From assembly GCF_947487605.1 (NCBI RefSeq), contig NZ_CANKXK010000006.1:124001-188000 (forward strand): DNA of 64,000 nt, in the 5' to 3' direction. This stretch comes from an uncultured Algibacter sp. (GTDB taxonomy: Bacteria; Bacteroidota; Bacteroidia; Flavobacteriales; Flavobacteriaceae). Shown piece by piece: positions 26,270 through 34,986 of the stretch. The position numbers were made by a program, and so were the translations under genes. Under the pieces are notes generated by a model that was not told the origin of the DNA, ran no database searches, and saw only the letters and a list, made by a program, of their open reading frames with translations. The stretch's first letter is position 1; the number at the start of each line of letters is the position of its first letter.

Positions 26270-26986
26270 TTAGTTCATTGGAACTTCTATTATAATAATT
26301 TCAGATGCATCTTGCCCTAGTATATCTATGCTTTCAACATCCCAAACTCCAATAGCATCTCTTTTACTTAAGGTTTGATTTGCAATTTCTAAGGTGCCAC
26401 TAACAATAAAAATATAAAATCCATAATTATTTCCCTTAGATTTTAAAGTTATAGATTTCCTACTTTCCAAATCGGTTCTATATATATAAGCTTGCTGATT
26501 AATTGGTAAAGCTTCCCCTTCCAAATAATCCTTAGGCGCTACCACTGTTTGCAGCTTATTTTTCTGATTTAAAGCATCAAACTTACGTTGCTCATAATTA
26601 GGCGTTACGCCCTTTTCTTGAGGCATAATCCAAAGTTGCAAGAAATTAACTTCATCTGTTTTACTATCGTTAAACTCTGAATGTGTTAAACCTGTTCCCG
26701 CACTCATTACCTGCACTTCCCCAACTTCAATTGCACGGGTATTCCCCATACTATCTTTATGAGACAAGGCACCTTTTAATGGAATAGATATAATCTCCAT
26801 GTTTTGATGAGGATGCGTACCAAACCCCATTTTAGGTTGTACCACATCGTCATTTAGCACTCTTAATGCTCCAAAATTCATGCGTTCTGTATTTTGGTAA
26901 CTTGCAAAACTAAACGTATGATGCGATTTTAACCAACCATGGTCTGCAAAACCTCTAGTCTCTGCTCTGTGAATTGTTGTTTTCAT
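26270..26986 (-). CDS. Pirin family protein (YhhW-like)
   Basis: 238-aa bicupin. Metal ligands of the first cupin are in GFGTHPHQNMEIISIPLKG (HPHxxxE) and a later His in TGLTHSEFN. YhhW-type pirins show quercetinase activity and act in redox or electrophile responses. Length is normal for the short pirin class. It is the last gene in a minus-strand group with a second pirin, MarR, FMN reductase and DoxX. A repeat-rich gap of 240 bases separates it from the second pirin, so it may have its own promoter. Confidence 0.9.
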   Translation of the reverse strand: MKTTIHRAETRGFADHGWLKSHHTFSFASYQNTERMNFGALRVLNDDVVQPKMGFGTHPHQNMEIISIPLKGALSHKDSMGNTRAIEVGEVQVMSAGTGLTHSEFNDSKTDEVNFLQLWIMPQEKGVTPNYEQRKFDALNQKNKLQTVVAPKDYLEGEALPINQQAYIYRTDLESRKSITLKSKGNNYGFYIFIVSGTLEIANQTLSKRDAIGVWDVESIDILGQDASEIIIIEVPMN

Positions 26987-27004
26987 TTTCTTTATGTTTT
27001 ATTT

Positions 27005-27142
27005 GGGCGTTACCACAAGGGTCGGGCTTTTATTCATGCATTTCTATATTATATTTTGAATTCATGAACATCAAATGTTTCGCTACAAGTCCTCGCACCT
27101 CCTTCGTCGGGCTGTGGACTATCCGCTACAAACCCTAACGCG
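27005..27142. repeat. GCGTTA-bounded repeat B, copy 2
   Basis: Starts with the same GGGCGTTACCACAAGGGTCG block as the copy at 21750 and ends in CCCTAACGC. The middle is longer and contains a second CGTCGGGCT-like block. It fills the gap between the two pirin genes. Confidence 0.8.
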
Positions 27143-27174
27143 CCACTGTTATGTAATTACTCAATCTCTTAATA

Positions 27175-27205
27175 AACCTACAAGGTTTTAAAAACCTTGC
27201 AGGTT
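27175..27205. repeat. Palindromic repeat A variant (ACCTACAAGG)
   Basis: AACCTACAAGGTTTT (27175-27189) and AAAACCTTGCAGGTT (27191-27205), 14 of 15 pairs. It shares its design and the ACCT...AGGTTTT ends with the palindromes at 13685 and 31450. It lies just downstream of the second pirin stop (27225). Confidence 0.75.
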
Positions 27206-27224
27206 ATGTATTTTCCTTTTGGAG

Positions 27225-28094
27225 TTAGGGGGCTAAAAAACCCATTTTCCCCATTTGAAAGTCACGCATCGCTTCCATAATCTCAGTTTGTGTATTCATT
27301 ACATACGGACCATAAGTGGTTACAGGTTCATTAAAAGGCTCACCCGAAAGAAATAATAGCTTACTAGTTTCATGTCCTGTAATTGAAACTCCTTCACCAT
27401 CTTGATTAAACTGAACTAACTGATTTTCATTAAATTTCAAACTTTCAGTTCCATTAACAACTACATCACCTTTCAATAAGTAAATGCTCGATTGATGTGA
27501 ACTAGGAACCTTAATATCAAATTCACCACCAGCTTCCATATCAATCATAAAAGCATTTACTGCTGTTTGCGTTTTAATGCGTCCGTAAACACCATCAAGT
27601 TCCCCAGCTATAATTTGAACATTTACTTTCCCATCATCAGATTGCACCACTCTAAAATTTTCATGTTTAACATGCTGATAATTGGCTTCAATCATTTTCT
27701 TTTCAGCAGGTAAATTCAACCATAACTGTATGCCTTCTAAAGTTCCTCCTTTTTCAACAAAGGCTTTTGTTGGTGCCTCAGCATGTATAATACCTCTACC
27801 TGCTGTTGTCCATTGCACATCTCCTGCTTTTACTATACTTTCATTTCCTAATGAATCTCTATGTAATTGCTCCCCTTGAATCAAAAACGTTATTGGTTCA
27901 AAACCACGATGCGGATGTGGCCCTAAATCAAACGGATTATTCTGTTCAGAAATGCTGTACGGACCGTAATGGTGCAATAATATAAACGGATCTATATTAT
28001 CAATTGTTCTTGCTGGTATGGGTTGCCGTAATTGTATGGGCCCCATATTAACAAAATCACTTCGTCCTACGCTTTTTATTGTATTTGCTTTCAT
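27225..28094 (-). CDS. Pirin family protein (long class)
   Basis: 289-aa bicupin with GPHPHRGFEPITFLIQGE (HPHRGxE metal site), RGIIHAEAP and the C-terminal LSGEPFNEPVTTYGPYVMNT block typical of pirins. Start placed at ATG 28094 (MKANTIKSVG), because the ATG at 28121 lies inside the 24-bp palindrome that is probably the operator. Likely induced by quinone or electrophile stress with its neighbours. Confidence 0.9.
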   Translation of the reverse strand: MKANTIKSVGRSDFVNMGPIQLRQPIPARTIDNIDPFILLHHYGPYSISEQNNPFDLGPHPHRGFEPITFLIQGEQLHRDSLGNESIVKAGDVQWTTAGRGIIHAEAPTKAFVEKGGTLEGIQLWLNLPAEKKMIEANYQHVKHENFRVVQSDDGKVNVQIIAGELDGVYGRIKTQTAVNAFMIDMEAGGEFDIKVPSSHQSSIYLLKGDVVVNGTESLKFNENQLVQFNQDGEGVSITGHETSKLLFLSGEPFNEPVTTYGPYVMNTQTEIMEAMRDFQMGKMGFLAP

Positions 28095-28108
28095 AATAAT
28101 TACTTTTA

Positions 28109-28132
28109 AATTATTTTCCATGGAAAATAATT
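28109..28132. promoter_or_regulatory. 24-bp perfect palindrome, likely MarR operator
   Basis: AATTATTTTCCA (28109-28120) and its exact complement (28121-28132), centred 27 bases before the pirin start and downstream of the MarR gene. The core TTCC/GGAA recurs at 29666-29683, upstream of the first gene of the group. Confidence 0.6.
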
Positions 28133-28201
28133 GATTAAAAAAATACGCTATCTATTTTATGAGATACTGAAACAAGTTCAGTATAACAAACAACAAGTTC
28201 A

Positions 28202-28639
28202 TCATCGCATTTTATCAAGCAGATTACTTAATTGTTCTGCTTCATCTTCACTCAAATTCTTCAATAATTCTTTATTAAAGTGATTTGGTATAGATTCTAA
28301 AAACGCTTTTCCTTCTTTGGTTATAGCAATCTTAACCACACGCCTATCATGCTCTGAAGGACAACGTTCAATATATTGTTTAGCACATAATTTATCCATT
28401 AACCGAGTAGCATTTGGCGAACGTTCAATCATTCTATCTTTAATAGTTTGAACATTTAATGGTTCGCCTGCACCTCTTAGGATCCTTAAAATATTATACT
28501 GCTGGGGAGATATTCCATAACTTTTAAAAAACTCATTTTGATGACTCATTATCCAGTTTGATGTATAAATAATATTCAATAAAGCCTTTACTCTATTGTT
28601 ATCAAATTTAGAATTTATGTCTTTTGATAAATCGCCCAT
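28202..28639 (-). CDS. MarR-family transcription regulator
   Basis: 145-aa winged-helix repressor. The recognition helix and wing are in MIERSPNATRLMDKLCAKQYIERCPSEHDRRVVKIAITKEG. Two Cys residues close to the DNA-binding part could sense oxidation. It lies in a row DoxX, FMN reductase, MarR, pirin. Palindromes with TTCC/GGAA cores flank the row, so it most likely represses these genes until an electrophile or quinone is present. Confidence 0.9.
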   Translation of the reverse strand: MGDLSKDINSKFDNNRVKALLNIIYTSNWIMSHQNEFFKSYGISPQQYNILRILRGAGEPLNVQTIKDRMIERSPNATRLMDKLCAKQYIERCPSEHDRRVVKIAITKEGKAFLESIPNHFNKELLKNLSEDEAEQLSNLLDKMR

Positions 28640-28673
28640 ACACTTAGTTTTCAGTTGCAGTCTCAGTTTTCAG

Positions 28674-29204
28674 TTATAGAGAATCTTTAAATATATTTAC
28701 TTTTTCTTTTAAAGCAGTATTTAAAGTTTCATTAGTAATTTTCTCTTCAGAAAAATTATCAAAAAATGATGGAAAACTAAAATCTGCAACAATATTACCT
28801 CCCATATACGGAAAACGTCCCTTAGCTATTTCTAAAACCGTAGCACCTCCTCTAGCGCCTGGAGACGTTGCCATTAAAAGCATTGGCTTTTCACTCCAAA
28901 GCTTGCCATCTATTCTAGACATCCAATCAAAAATATTTTTAAAAACTGTAGCATAAGCACCATTGTGTTCTGCTAATGATAATATGATCCCATCTGAAGA
29001 TTTTATATTATCTAAAAATTTCTGTGCGTTATCTGGAATCCCCTTGTCTTCCTCTAAATCTATACCATATACTGGTAATTCAAAATCGTTTAAATCTAAA
29101 ATAGTAATTTCAACATCTTCAACTAAACGCGCTGCATAAGTTGCTAATTTTTTATTAATTGAAGTTTTACTGTTACTACCGGCAAATGCTATTATATTTT
29201 TCAT
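28674..29204 (-). CDS. NADPH-dependent FMN reductase
   Basis: 176-aa flavodoxin-fold oxidoreductase. The FMN phosphate loop is FAGSNSKTSINKKL at the N-terminus, followed by LSLAEHNGAYATVFKNIFDWMSR and LLMATSPGARGGATVLE. Probably reduces quinones, chromate or azo-type electrophiles. It lies 34 bases upstream of marR on the same strand. Confidence 0.9.
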   Translation of the reverse strand: MKNIIAFAGSNSKTSINKKLATYAARLVEDVEITILDLNDFELPVYGIDLEEDKGIPDNAQKFLDNIKSSDGIILSLAEHNGAYATVFKNIFDWMSRIDGKLWSEKPMLLMATSPGARGGATVLEIAKGRFPYMGGNIVADFSFPSFFDNFSEEKITNETLNTALKEKVNIFKDSL

Positions 29205-29264
29205 TGAATTATTTTTTTATTCATTTCCTCAAAGAAGAAAATCTCTAATTATTTTTATTAAATA

Positions 29265-29621
29265 CTATTTACTTGTTCTTTTATAAAATATATAGGATAT
29301 AACTAACGCTATTAATGCTACCACTGCTGTTCCTTGTTGCCCATCACCTATCATGTAATGTGCAAAAAATGCTAGTACAAAAGCATAAAAGAAACCTGCA
29401 TAAGCCCATTCCTTTAAAACTTTATAACCTGGTAGCCATAAAGCTATCAAACCTAATAATTTTGCAATGGCGTAAGGATATATAATATAGGTTGGGTATC
29501 CAAAACTCTCAAAAGCACCTTTAATCATATCATGCTTGAAAAAATACATACTTACAGAAAATAGCATTATGGCAGTTACTAATGCTGTTGAAATGTAATA
29601 TATTATTTTATTCGCTTTCAT
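29265..29621 (-). CDS. DoxX family membrane protein
   Basis: 118 aa with four predicted membrane helices (about 7-24, 43-62, 70-88 and 95-112). It shows the DoxX-type KLLGLIALWLPGYKVLKEWAYAGFF segment. First gene of the redox-stress row and preceded by a TTCC-AA-GGAA inverted repeat. Confidence 0.85.
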   Translation of the reverse strand: MKANKIIYYISTALVTAIMLFSVSMYFFKHDMIKGAFESFGYPTYIIYPYAIAKLLGLIALWLPGYKVLKEWAYAGFFYAFVLAFFAHYMIGDGQQGTAVVALIALVISYIFYKRTSK

Positions 29622-29665
29622 TTTGTTTATTTTAAATTATGATACAAAACTACAAAAAATAAATT

Positions 29666-29683
29666 TATATTCCAAGGAATATA
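29666..29683. promoter_or_regulatory. Inverted repeat TATATTCC-AA-GGAATATA, likely MarR operator
   Basis: 8-bp perfect arms with a 2-base spacer, 45 bases upstream of the doxX-like start. Same TTCC/GGAA core as the palindrome at 28109-28132. A third TTCC half-site follows at about 29685. Confidence 0.6.
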
Positions 29684-29764
29684 TTTCCATGTTATATTTT
29701 TTAACAAATTATTCACTTTTTATACAGGAATTGGTTTTGTAAATTCGTCTCAAATAATCAATGT

Positions 29765-31408
29765 ATGGATATCAACTTCAATAAAAACGAAGACCACAAT
29801 AAACTCCTAGTATCAGAATTACAAAAAAGACTTGTAAAAGTAAGCCTAGGTGGTGGTAAATCGCGTATCGAAAAACTGCACAGCAAAGGTAAAATGACCG
29901 CTAGAGAGCGCATTGATTACTTATTAGACGCTAAGGCTAAATCTATTGAAATTGGTGCTTTTGCTGGAGAAGATATGTATCAAGAACATGGTGGATGTCC
30001 TTCTGGTGGTGTGGTTGTAAAGATTGGTTATATTAAAGGCAAACAATGCATTGTTGTTGCTAATGATGCTACTGTTAAAGCTGGTGCATGGTTTCCTATT
30101 ACTGGAAAAAAGAACCTTCGTGCTCAAGAAATAGCTATAGAAAACAAATTACCAATTATTTATTTGGTTGATTCTGCTGGTGTTTATTTGCCTTTACAAG
30201 ATGAAATTTTTCCAGACAAAGAGCATTTCGGTCGTATTTTTAGAAACAATGCAATTATGAGTAGTATGGGGATTACCCAAATTGCTGCAGTTATGGGTAG
30301 TTGTGTTGCTGGCGGTGCCTACCTCCCTATTATGAGTGATGAAGCTTTGATTGTTGATAAAACAGGAAGCATTTTCCTAGCTGGAAGTTATCTGGTTAAA
30401 GCTGCCATTGGAGAAAGTATTGATAATGAAACCCTTGGAGGTGCAACAACACATTGTGAAGTTTCTGGAGTTACAGATTACAAAGCCAAAGACGATAAAG
30501 ATGCTTTAGATAAAATTAAAAACATCATTGATAAAATTGGCGATTACGACAAAGCAGGGTTTAATAGAATTGATGCAAAAAAACCTTCAGAAAATCCAGA
30601 AGACATCTTTGGTATTCTTCCAAAAAGTCGTGCCGACCAATATGATATGTACGAAATTATTAAACGCTTAGTGGATAATTCGGAATATGAGGAATATAAA
30701 GCAGGCTATGGGCAAACTATTATAACGTGTTACGCTCGTATTGATGGTTGGGCAGTGGGTATTGTAGCAAATCAACGTCAAATTGTAAAAACTACGGGAT
30801 CCAAAACTAAACCAACCGAAATGCAGTTTGGTGGTGTGATTTACAATGACTCTGCTGATAAAGCTACCCGTTTTATTGCCAATTGTAATCAAAAGAAAAT
30901 TCCTTTAGTATTTCTACAAGATGTTACCGGTTTTATGGTAGGCAGTAAAAGTGAACATGGAGGGATTATAAAAGATGGTGCTAAAATGGTAAATGCCGTT
31001 AGTAATTCGGTAGTGCCAAAATTTACAGTAATTATTGGAAATAGTTATGGTGCTGGTAATTATGCGATGTGTGGTAAAGCTTATGACCCAAGACTAATTA
31101 TTGCATGGCCTAGTGCAGAATTAGCTGTAATGAGTGGAAATTCTGCAGCTAAAGTATTATTACAAATTGAAAAGGCTTCACTTGAAAAACAAGGCGAAAA
31201 AATTACTCCTGAAAAAGGAGCAGAATTATTCAATAAAATAAAAGACCGTTACGACAACCAAGTATCTCCATATTATGCAGCTGCTAGAATTTGGACTGAT
31301 GCCGTTATTAATCCGTTAGATACCAGAACTTGGATTTCTATGGGTATTGAGGCTGCTAACCACGCTCCTATTGAAAAGCAGTTTAATTTGGGGGTTTTGC
31401 AGGTTTAG
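29765..31408 (+). CDS. Acyl-CoA carboxylase beta subunit (carboxyltransferase)
   Basis: 547-aa biotin-dependent carboxyltransferase. The acyl-CoA and carboxybiotin folds show GGGKSRIEKLHSKGKMTARER at the start, MGSCVAGGAYLPIMSDE in the middle, and GGIIKDGAKMVNAV plus IGNSYGAGNYAMCGKAYDPRL in the second half. Closest in pattern to methylcrotonyl-CoA or geranyl-CoA carboxylases (leucine/isoprenoid breakdown), less to propionyl-CoA types. No alpha (biotin carboxylase) subunit is nearby, so the exact substrate is open. Confidence 0.9.
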   Translation: MDINFNKNEDHNKLLVSELQKRLVKVSLGGGKSRIEKLHSKGKMTARERIDYLLDAKAKSIEIGAFAGEDMYQEHGGCPSGGVVVKIGYIKGKQCIVVANDATVKAGAWFPITGKKNLRAQEIAIENKLPIIYLVDSAGVYLPLQDEIFPDKEHFGRIFRNNAIMSSMGITQIAAVMGSCVAGGAYLPIMSDEALIVDKTGSIFLAGSYLVKAAIGESIDNETLGGATTHCEVSGVTDYKAKDDKDALDKIKNIIDKIGDYDKAGFNRIDAKKPSENPEDIFGILPKSRADQYDMYEIIKRLVDNSEYEEYKAGYGQTIITCYARIDGWAVGIVANQRQIVKTTGSKTKPTEMQFGGVIYNDSADKATRFIANCNQKKIPLVFLQDVTGFMVGSKSEHGGIIKDGAKMVNAVSNSVVPKFTVIIGNSYGAGNYAMCGKAYDPRLIIAWPSAELAVMSGNSAAKVLLQIEKASLEKQGEKITPEKGAELFNKIKDRYDNQVSPYYAAARIWTDAVINPLDTRTWISMGIEAANHAPIEKQFNLGVLQV

Positions 31409-31449
31409 TTTTTTATATTTTTCTTCGTTGATAATGATTTAACAAAATG

Positions 31450-31482
31450 AGACCTGTCAGGTTTTAAAAACCTGACAGGTCT
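31450..31482. repeat. Palindromic repeat A, copy 2 (GACCTGTCAGG)
   Basis: AGACCTGTCAGGTTTT (31450-31465) and its exact complement (31467-31482) with one base between. Identical core to 13685-13717. Again it sits between two convergent genes (carboxylase and the vWA protein). Confidence 0.85.
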
Positions 31483-31495
31483 GAGAAACTGATTA

Positions 31496-33817
31496 TTATA
31501 AACTTTGATAAGAATCTACCAATCTTTTAAATTCAGACCTATAACCATTATCATCTTTTCCTCTACCCGCTTTAGCTAATGCAATTACATTCTCTATAGT
31601 TGAGTTGCTATGATATTTAGATTGTCTTAATTGCATTCCAAATAGTGCTACTGATGCTGCAAATTTCAAATCTTCTGATGCTTCTGAGAGTTCATCGTTT
31701 TGAATATGAATCATTTCAATACTCTTTTCTCCATCAGGTTTTTTATAACGAAATTTAACCGTAAATAATTCATCTGAATAATTATTGACTACTTGTGGTT
31801 TGGTATATTTTAATTCAGATACAGCCTTTAAATAATCCGTTTTAACTCCTACAGGAATGACTTCATATAAAGCAGTCACAGTATGACCACTTCCAAGTTC
31901 GCCTGCATCTTTAGTGTCATCAATAAAATCTTCATCTTCTAACATTCTATTTTCATAACCTATCAATCTATAAGCTTGAACCTTGTTAGGGTTAAACTCA
32001 ACTTGAATTTTCACATCTTTTGCAATAGTATATAATGTACCTCCAAATTCTTTTCCAAACACCTTTTGAGCCTCTTGCATATTGTCTATATAAGCATGAT
32101 TCCCATTTCCTTTGTCGGCTAAGGTTTCTAATTTTGAATCTTTATAATTTCCATAACCGAAACCTAAAACTGATAAAAACACTCCTGACTTTCTTTTTTC
32201 TTCAATTAGTTTTTCCATAGCTTTGTCTCTAGAAGCTCCCACATTAAAGTCGCCATCTGTAGCTAGTATTACTCTATTATTCCCATTCTTTTTAAAATGT
32301 TTTTCAGCTAATTTATAAGCTAATTCAATTCCTGCACCGCCAGCAGTAGACCCTCCAGAATTTAAATTCTCTAAAGCTTTAAAAATTTTATTTTTGTGCT
32401 TTCCAGATGTTGGCTCTAATACAACACCAGCAGCTCCAGCATAAACAACAATGGACACTTTATCTTGTTCTCGTAATTGATTTATTAAAACCTTAAAAGC
32501 AGATTTTAATAATGGTAATTTGTTCTGAGACCCCATTGAACCGGAAACATCAAGTAAGAATGTTAGATTTGATGAAGGTAATTCTGCATTGTCATAAGTC
32601 TTTCCTTGTAGGCCTATTTTAACAATTTTAGTATCATTATGCCAAGGTGTTTTAGCCACTTCAGTATTTATAGAAAAAGGATGTTCTCCTGTTGGTTGTG
32701 GATATGAATAATCAAAATAATTAATCATTTCTTCAATTTTTACCGCATCAGGTGCTATCGACATGCCGCTATTAATCATTCTCCTAATATTACTATAAGA
32801 CGCTTTATCAACATCTATTGAAAATGTAGAAAGAGGAGATAATGTTGTTCTTTCAAAACTATTTTCTTCAATAACAGCATAGCTTTCATTATTTTGAATT
32901 CTAAAATTACCTTGATGCGTTGTAATTACTAAGCATCCATTTTTAGCAATCTTACCAAATTTTTGTTTAGCTTCAGACTTGGTATATTCTATCTTACTAT
33001 CAATATCTGTCTCTTTTAAGTTTTCGACAATGTGATTATTTTCTTTCTTAATAGGCTTTCCATCAACTATATACAAAAGAGATTTATCTAAATTTTGCTT
33101 ATTATTTTTTGTTGAAACAAGAATAACACCGTTACCGCCTCTGCTTCCATAAATAGAAGTTGAAGCTTTACCTTTTAGTACATCAACAGATTTTATATTG
33201 TTTGGATTTAGTTCTTCTAGCTTATCGAAAGAAGTGATTTTTCCATTTATAACAACTAAAGGTTTGTTCTTTTGAGACAAAGATGAAATCCCTCGAACCT
33301 TTATTTGAGTACTAGTTCCTGCAACTCCTGAATTATTAACAATATTTACCCCTGAAACTTTTCCTTGTAAAGTAGTTGAGGGTGAATTCGAATGAATTTG
33401 ATTGGCTAATTGCCTATGAAATGCTTTTTGTTTTTGACGCTTTAGCTGAGATTTCGTAGCATAACCAAGTTTTCTAGTATTTCTTTTAATACCATATGCA
33501 GACACAACAATTTCATCAAGGCATGCAATATCTTCTTGAAGTGCTACTGAAACAGTATTAAGATTATCTACTTTCCTTTCTAAAGTTACAAAACCGATGT
33601 AATTAAAGACTAGGGTGTCATGCGATTTTGCTTTTATTTGATATAATCCATCAAAATTAGTTGTGGTTCCTATTGTTTTGCCTTTAATAACAACAGTAAC
33701 CCCAGGTAATGGTATATTGTCACTAGCTGATGTTACTTTTCCTGTAATTAACCGTTCTTGCGCTTGAATTTGTATGGAACACACCAGTACAAATAGGAAA
33801 TTTAAAAGTGTTTTCAT
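31496..33817 (-). CDS. Secreted plug-domain plus von Willebrand factor A protein (YfbK-like)
   Basis: 773 aa. The signal peptide ends at IQAQE. A carboxypeptidase-regulatory-like domain follows (about 22-95; ITGKVTSASDNIPLPGVTVVIKG). A SusC-style plug comes next (about 145-240; TTLQGKVSGVNIVNNSGVAG, then SIYGSRGGNGVILVST), then a partial second plug-like unit (SLLYIVDGKPIKK). Next is the YfbK N-terminal region (STFSIDVDKASYSNIRR) and a vWA domain with MIDAS DVSGSMGSQNK (about 424). The C-terminal region is typical of YfbK proteins. No beta-barrel is present. Probably a periplasmic or surface protein-interaction module. Confidence 0.85.
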   Translation of the reverse strand: MKTLLNFLFVLVCSIQIQAQERLITGKVTSASDNIPLPGVTVVIKGKTIGTTTNFDGLYQIKAKSHDTLVFNYIGFVTLERKVDNLNTVSVALQEDIACLDEIVVSAYGIKRNTRKLGYATKSQLKRQKQKAFHRQLANQIHSNSPSTTLQGKVSGVNIVNNSGVAGTSTQIKVRGISSLSQKNKPLVVINGKITSFDKLEELNPNNIKSVDVLKGKASTSIYGSRGGNGVILVSTKNNKQNLDKSLLYIVDGKPIKKENNHIVENLKETDIDSKIEYTKSEAKQKFGKIAKNGCLVITTHQGNFRIQNNESYAVIEENSFERTTLSPLSTFSIDVDKASYSNIRRMINSGMSIAPDAVKIEEMINYFDYSYPQPTGEHPFSINTEVAKTPWHNDTKIVKIGLQGKTYDNAELPSSNLTFLLDVSGSMGSQNKLPLLKSAFKVLINQLREQDKVSIVVYAGAAGVVLEPTSGKHKNKIFKALENLNSGGSTAGGAGIELAYKLAEKHFKKNGNNRVILATDGDFNVGASRDKAMEKLIEEKRKSGVFLSVLGFGYGNYKDSKLETLADKGNGNHAYIDNMQEAQKVFGKEFGGTLYTIAKDVKIQVEFNPNKVQAYRLIGYENRMLEDEDFIDDTKDAGELGSGHTVTALYEVIPVGVKTDYLKAVSELKYTKPQVVNNYSDELFTVKFRYKKPDGEKSIEMIHIQNDELSEASEDLKFAASVALFGMQLRQSKYHSNSTIENVIALAKAGRGKDDNGYRSEFKRLVDSYQSL

Positions 33818-33908
33818 GATAGTTGATTTTTAAGTTTAACATAAAACTAAACCTAACAACTATATTTAAAAACCCATAATGAGTGAAGTGTCTTTCTGAA
33901 TGAGTTAA

Positions 33909-34979
33909 CTAGATACCTAACTGTGCTAACGTTTTTTCTCTATGAATTTTACCAGATGCTGTTTCAATAAATTTAGGTAAGGCAAAAACTTCTTTAGGCT
34001 TTTCGAACTTATCTAAACCGTCAAAATTTATAGCATTCTTATTAGTTTCTTGAGTCTCAATAACTAACACTACTTTGTCTCCCAGCGTATCATCTGGCAA
34101 TGAAGCTACAAAAAACTGTTCTGCTATTTTGCTTCTTAGTTTAGCTTCAATTTGTTCTGGGTATAGCTTTATACCACCTGAGTTAATAACATTATCATAT
34201 CTCCCTATCCATTCAAAACGTGTATCAGAATGAATTTTAACAATATCGTTTGTTATAATCTTCTCTTCCGTTAGGCTTGGAGCATCAATTACTAAACAGT
34301 TTCTGTTATCAACAGACACTTTAATATCTGGAAGTGTATTAAAATATGTATTGGTAGTATTATCGTCTAAATTATTTAATTTTTTCACTGCAATATGGGA
34401 AACTGTCTCTGTCATACCAAAAGTTTCATAAACGTGAGGTTTTTTGTCTTTTATTAGATCTACAATATCATCTGAAACCCTTCCGCCTCCTACTATTACA
34501 ATCTTAATTTGCTTAAAATACTTTGCGAAATTTTTGAGCTGCATTGGTGTAAATGCACAAAAATGATATTTCTTCTCATAGTCTATCTGTGGGAATGCAG
34601 ATGGCTCTACCATATCTAACTCTAAACCTAAAATAAGGGCTCTTACAATCATCATTTTACCTGCAATGAAGTTTGAAGGTAAACAATGTAAAACCTTATG
34701 CCCTGGCTCTAAATTGAAAAAATCTCCAGTTGCAATAGCCGAATTTACCATTGCCTGCTTTTTAATTTTTATTTTTTTTGGTTTTCCTGTAGATCCAGAC
34801 GTTTGAACTAACATATAATCTTTATCGTCTAGCCAATCCAATAAAAAATTTCCTAATTCCTGTTGGTAAGGCTCTCCTTCTTTCACAAAGCTATAGGCTA
34901 CTTCCATGAGACTTTCATGGGAATAATAATGATTGTTTAATTTAAATCGAATATGGACTTTTTTATAATTAGGTATCAT
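33909..34979 (-). CDS. menE: o-Succinylbenzoate-CoA ligase
   Basis: 356-aa AMP-forming ligase that activates o-succinylbenzoate with CoA in menaquinone synthesis. The ATP loop is VQTSGSTGKPKKIKIKK (about 57-73). FGMTETVSHIAVKK is the A5 motif, WIGRYDNVINSGGIKLYPEQIE the A8 hinge, and ASGKIHREKT holds the A10 Lys. At 356 aa it is shorter than the usual 450-490, missing most of the N-terminal part, as is normal for Bacteroidota MenE. Last gene of the men row. Confidence 0.88.
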   Translation of the reverse strand: MIPNYKKVHIRFKLNNHYYSHESLMEVAYSFVKEGEPYQQELGNFLLDWLDDKDYMLVQTSGSTGKPKKIKIKKQAMVNSAIATGDFFNLEPGHKVLHCLPSNFIAGKMMIVRALILGLELDMVEPSAFPQIDYEKKYHFCAFTPMQLKNFAKYFKQIKIVIVGGGRVSDDIVDLIKDKKPHVYETFGMTETVSHIAVKKLNNLDDNTTNTYFNTLPDIKVSVDNRNCLVIDAPSLTEEKIITNDIVKIHSDTRFEWIGRYDNVINSGGIKLYPEQIEAKLRSKIAEQFFVASLPDDTLGDKVVLVIETQETNKNAINFDGLDKFEKPKEVFALPKFIETASGKIHREKTLAQLGI

Positions 34980-34986
34980 AGTGTCT

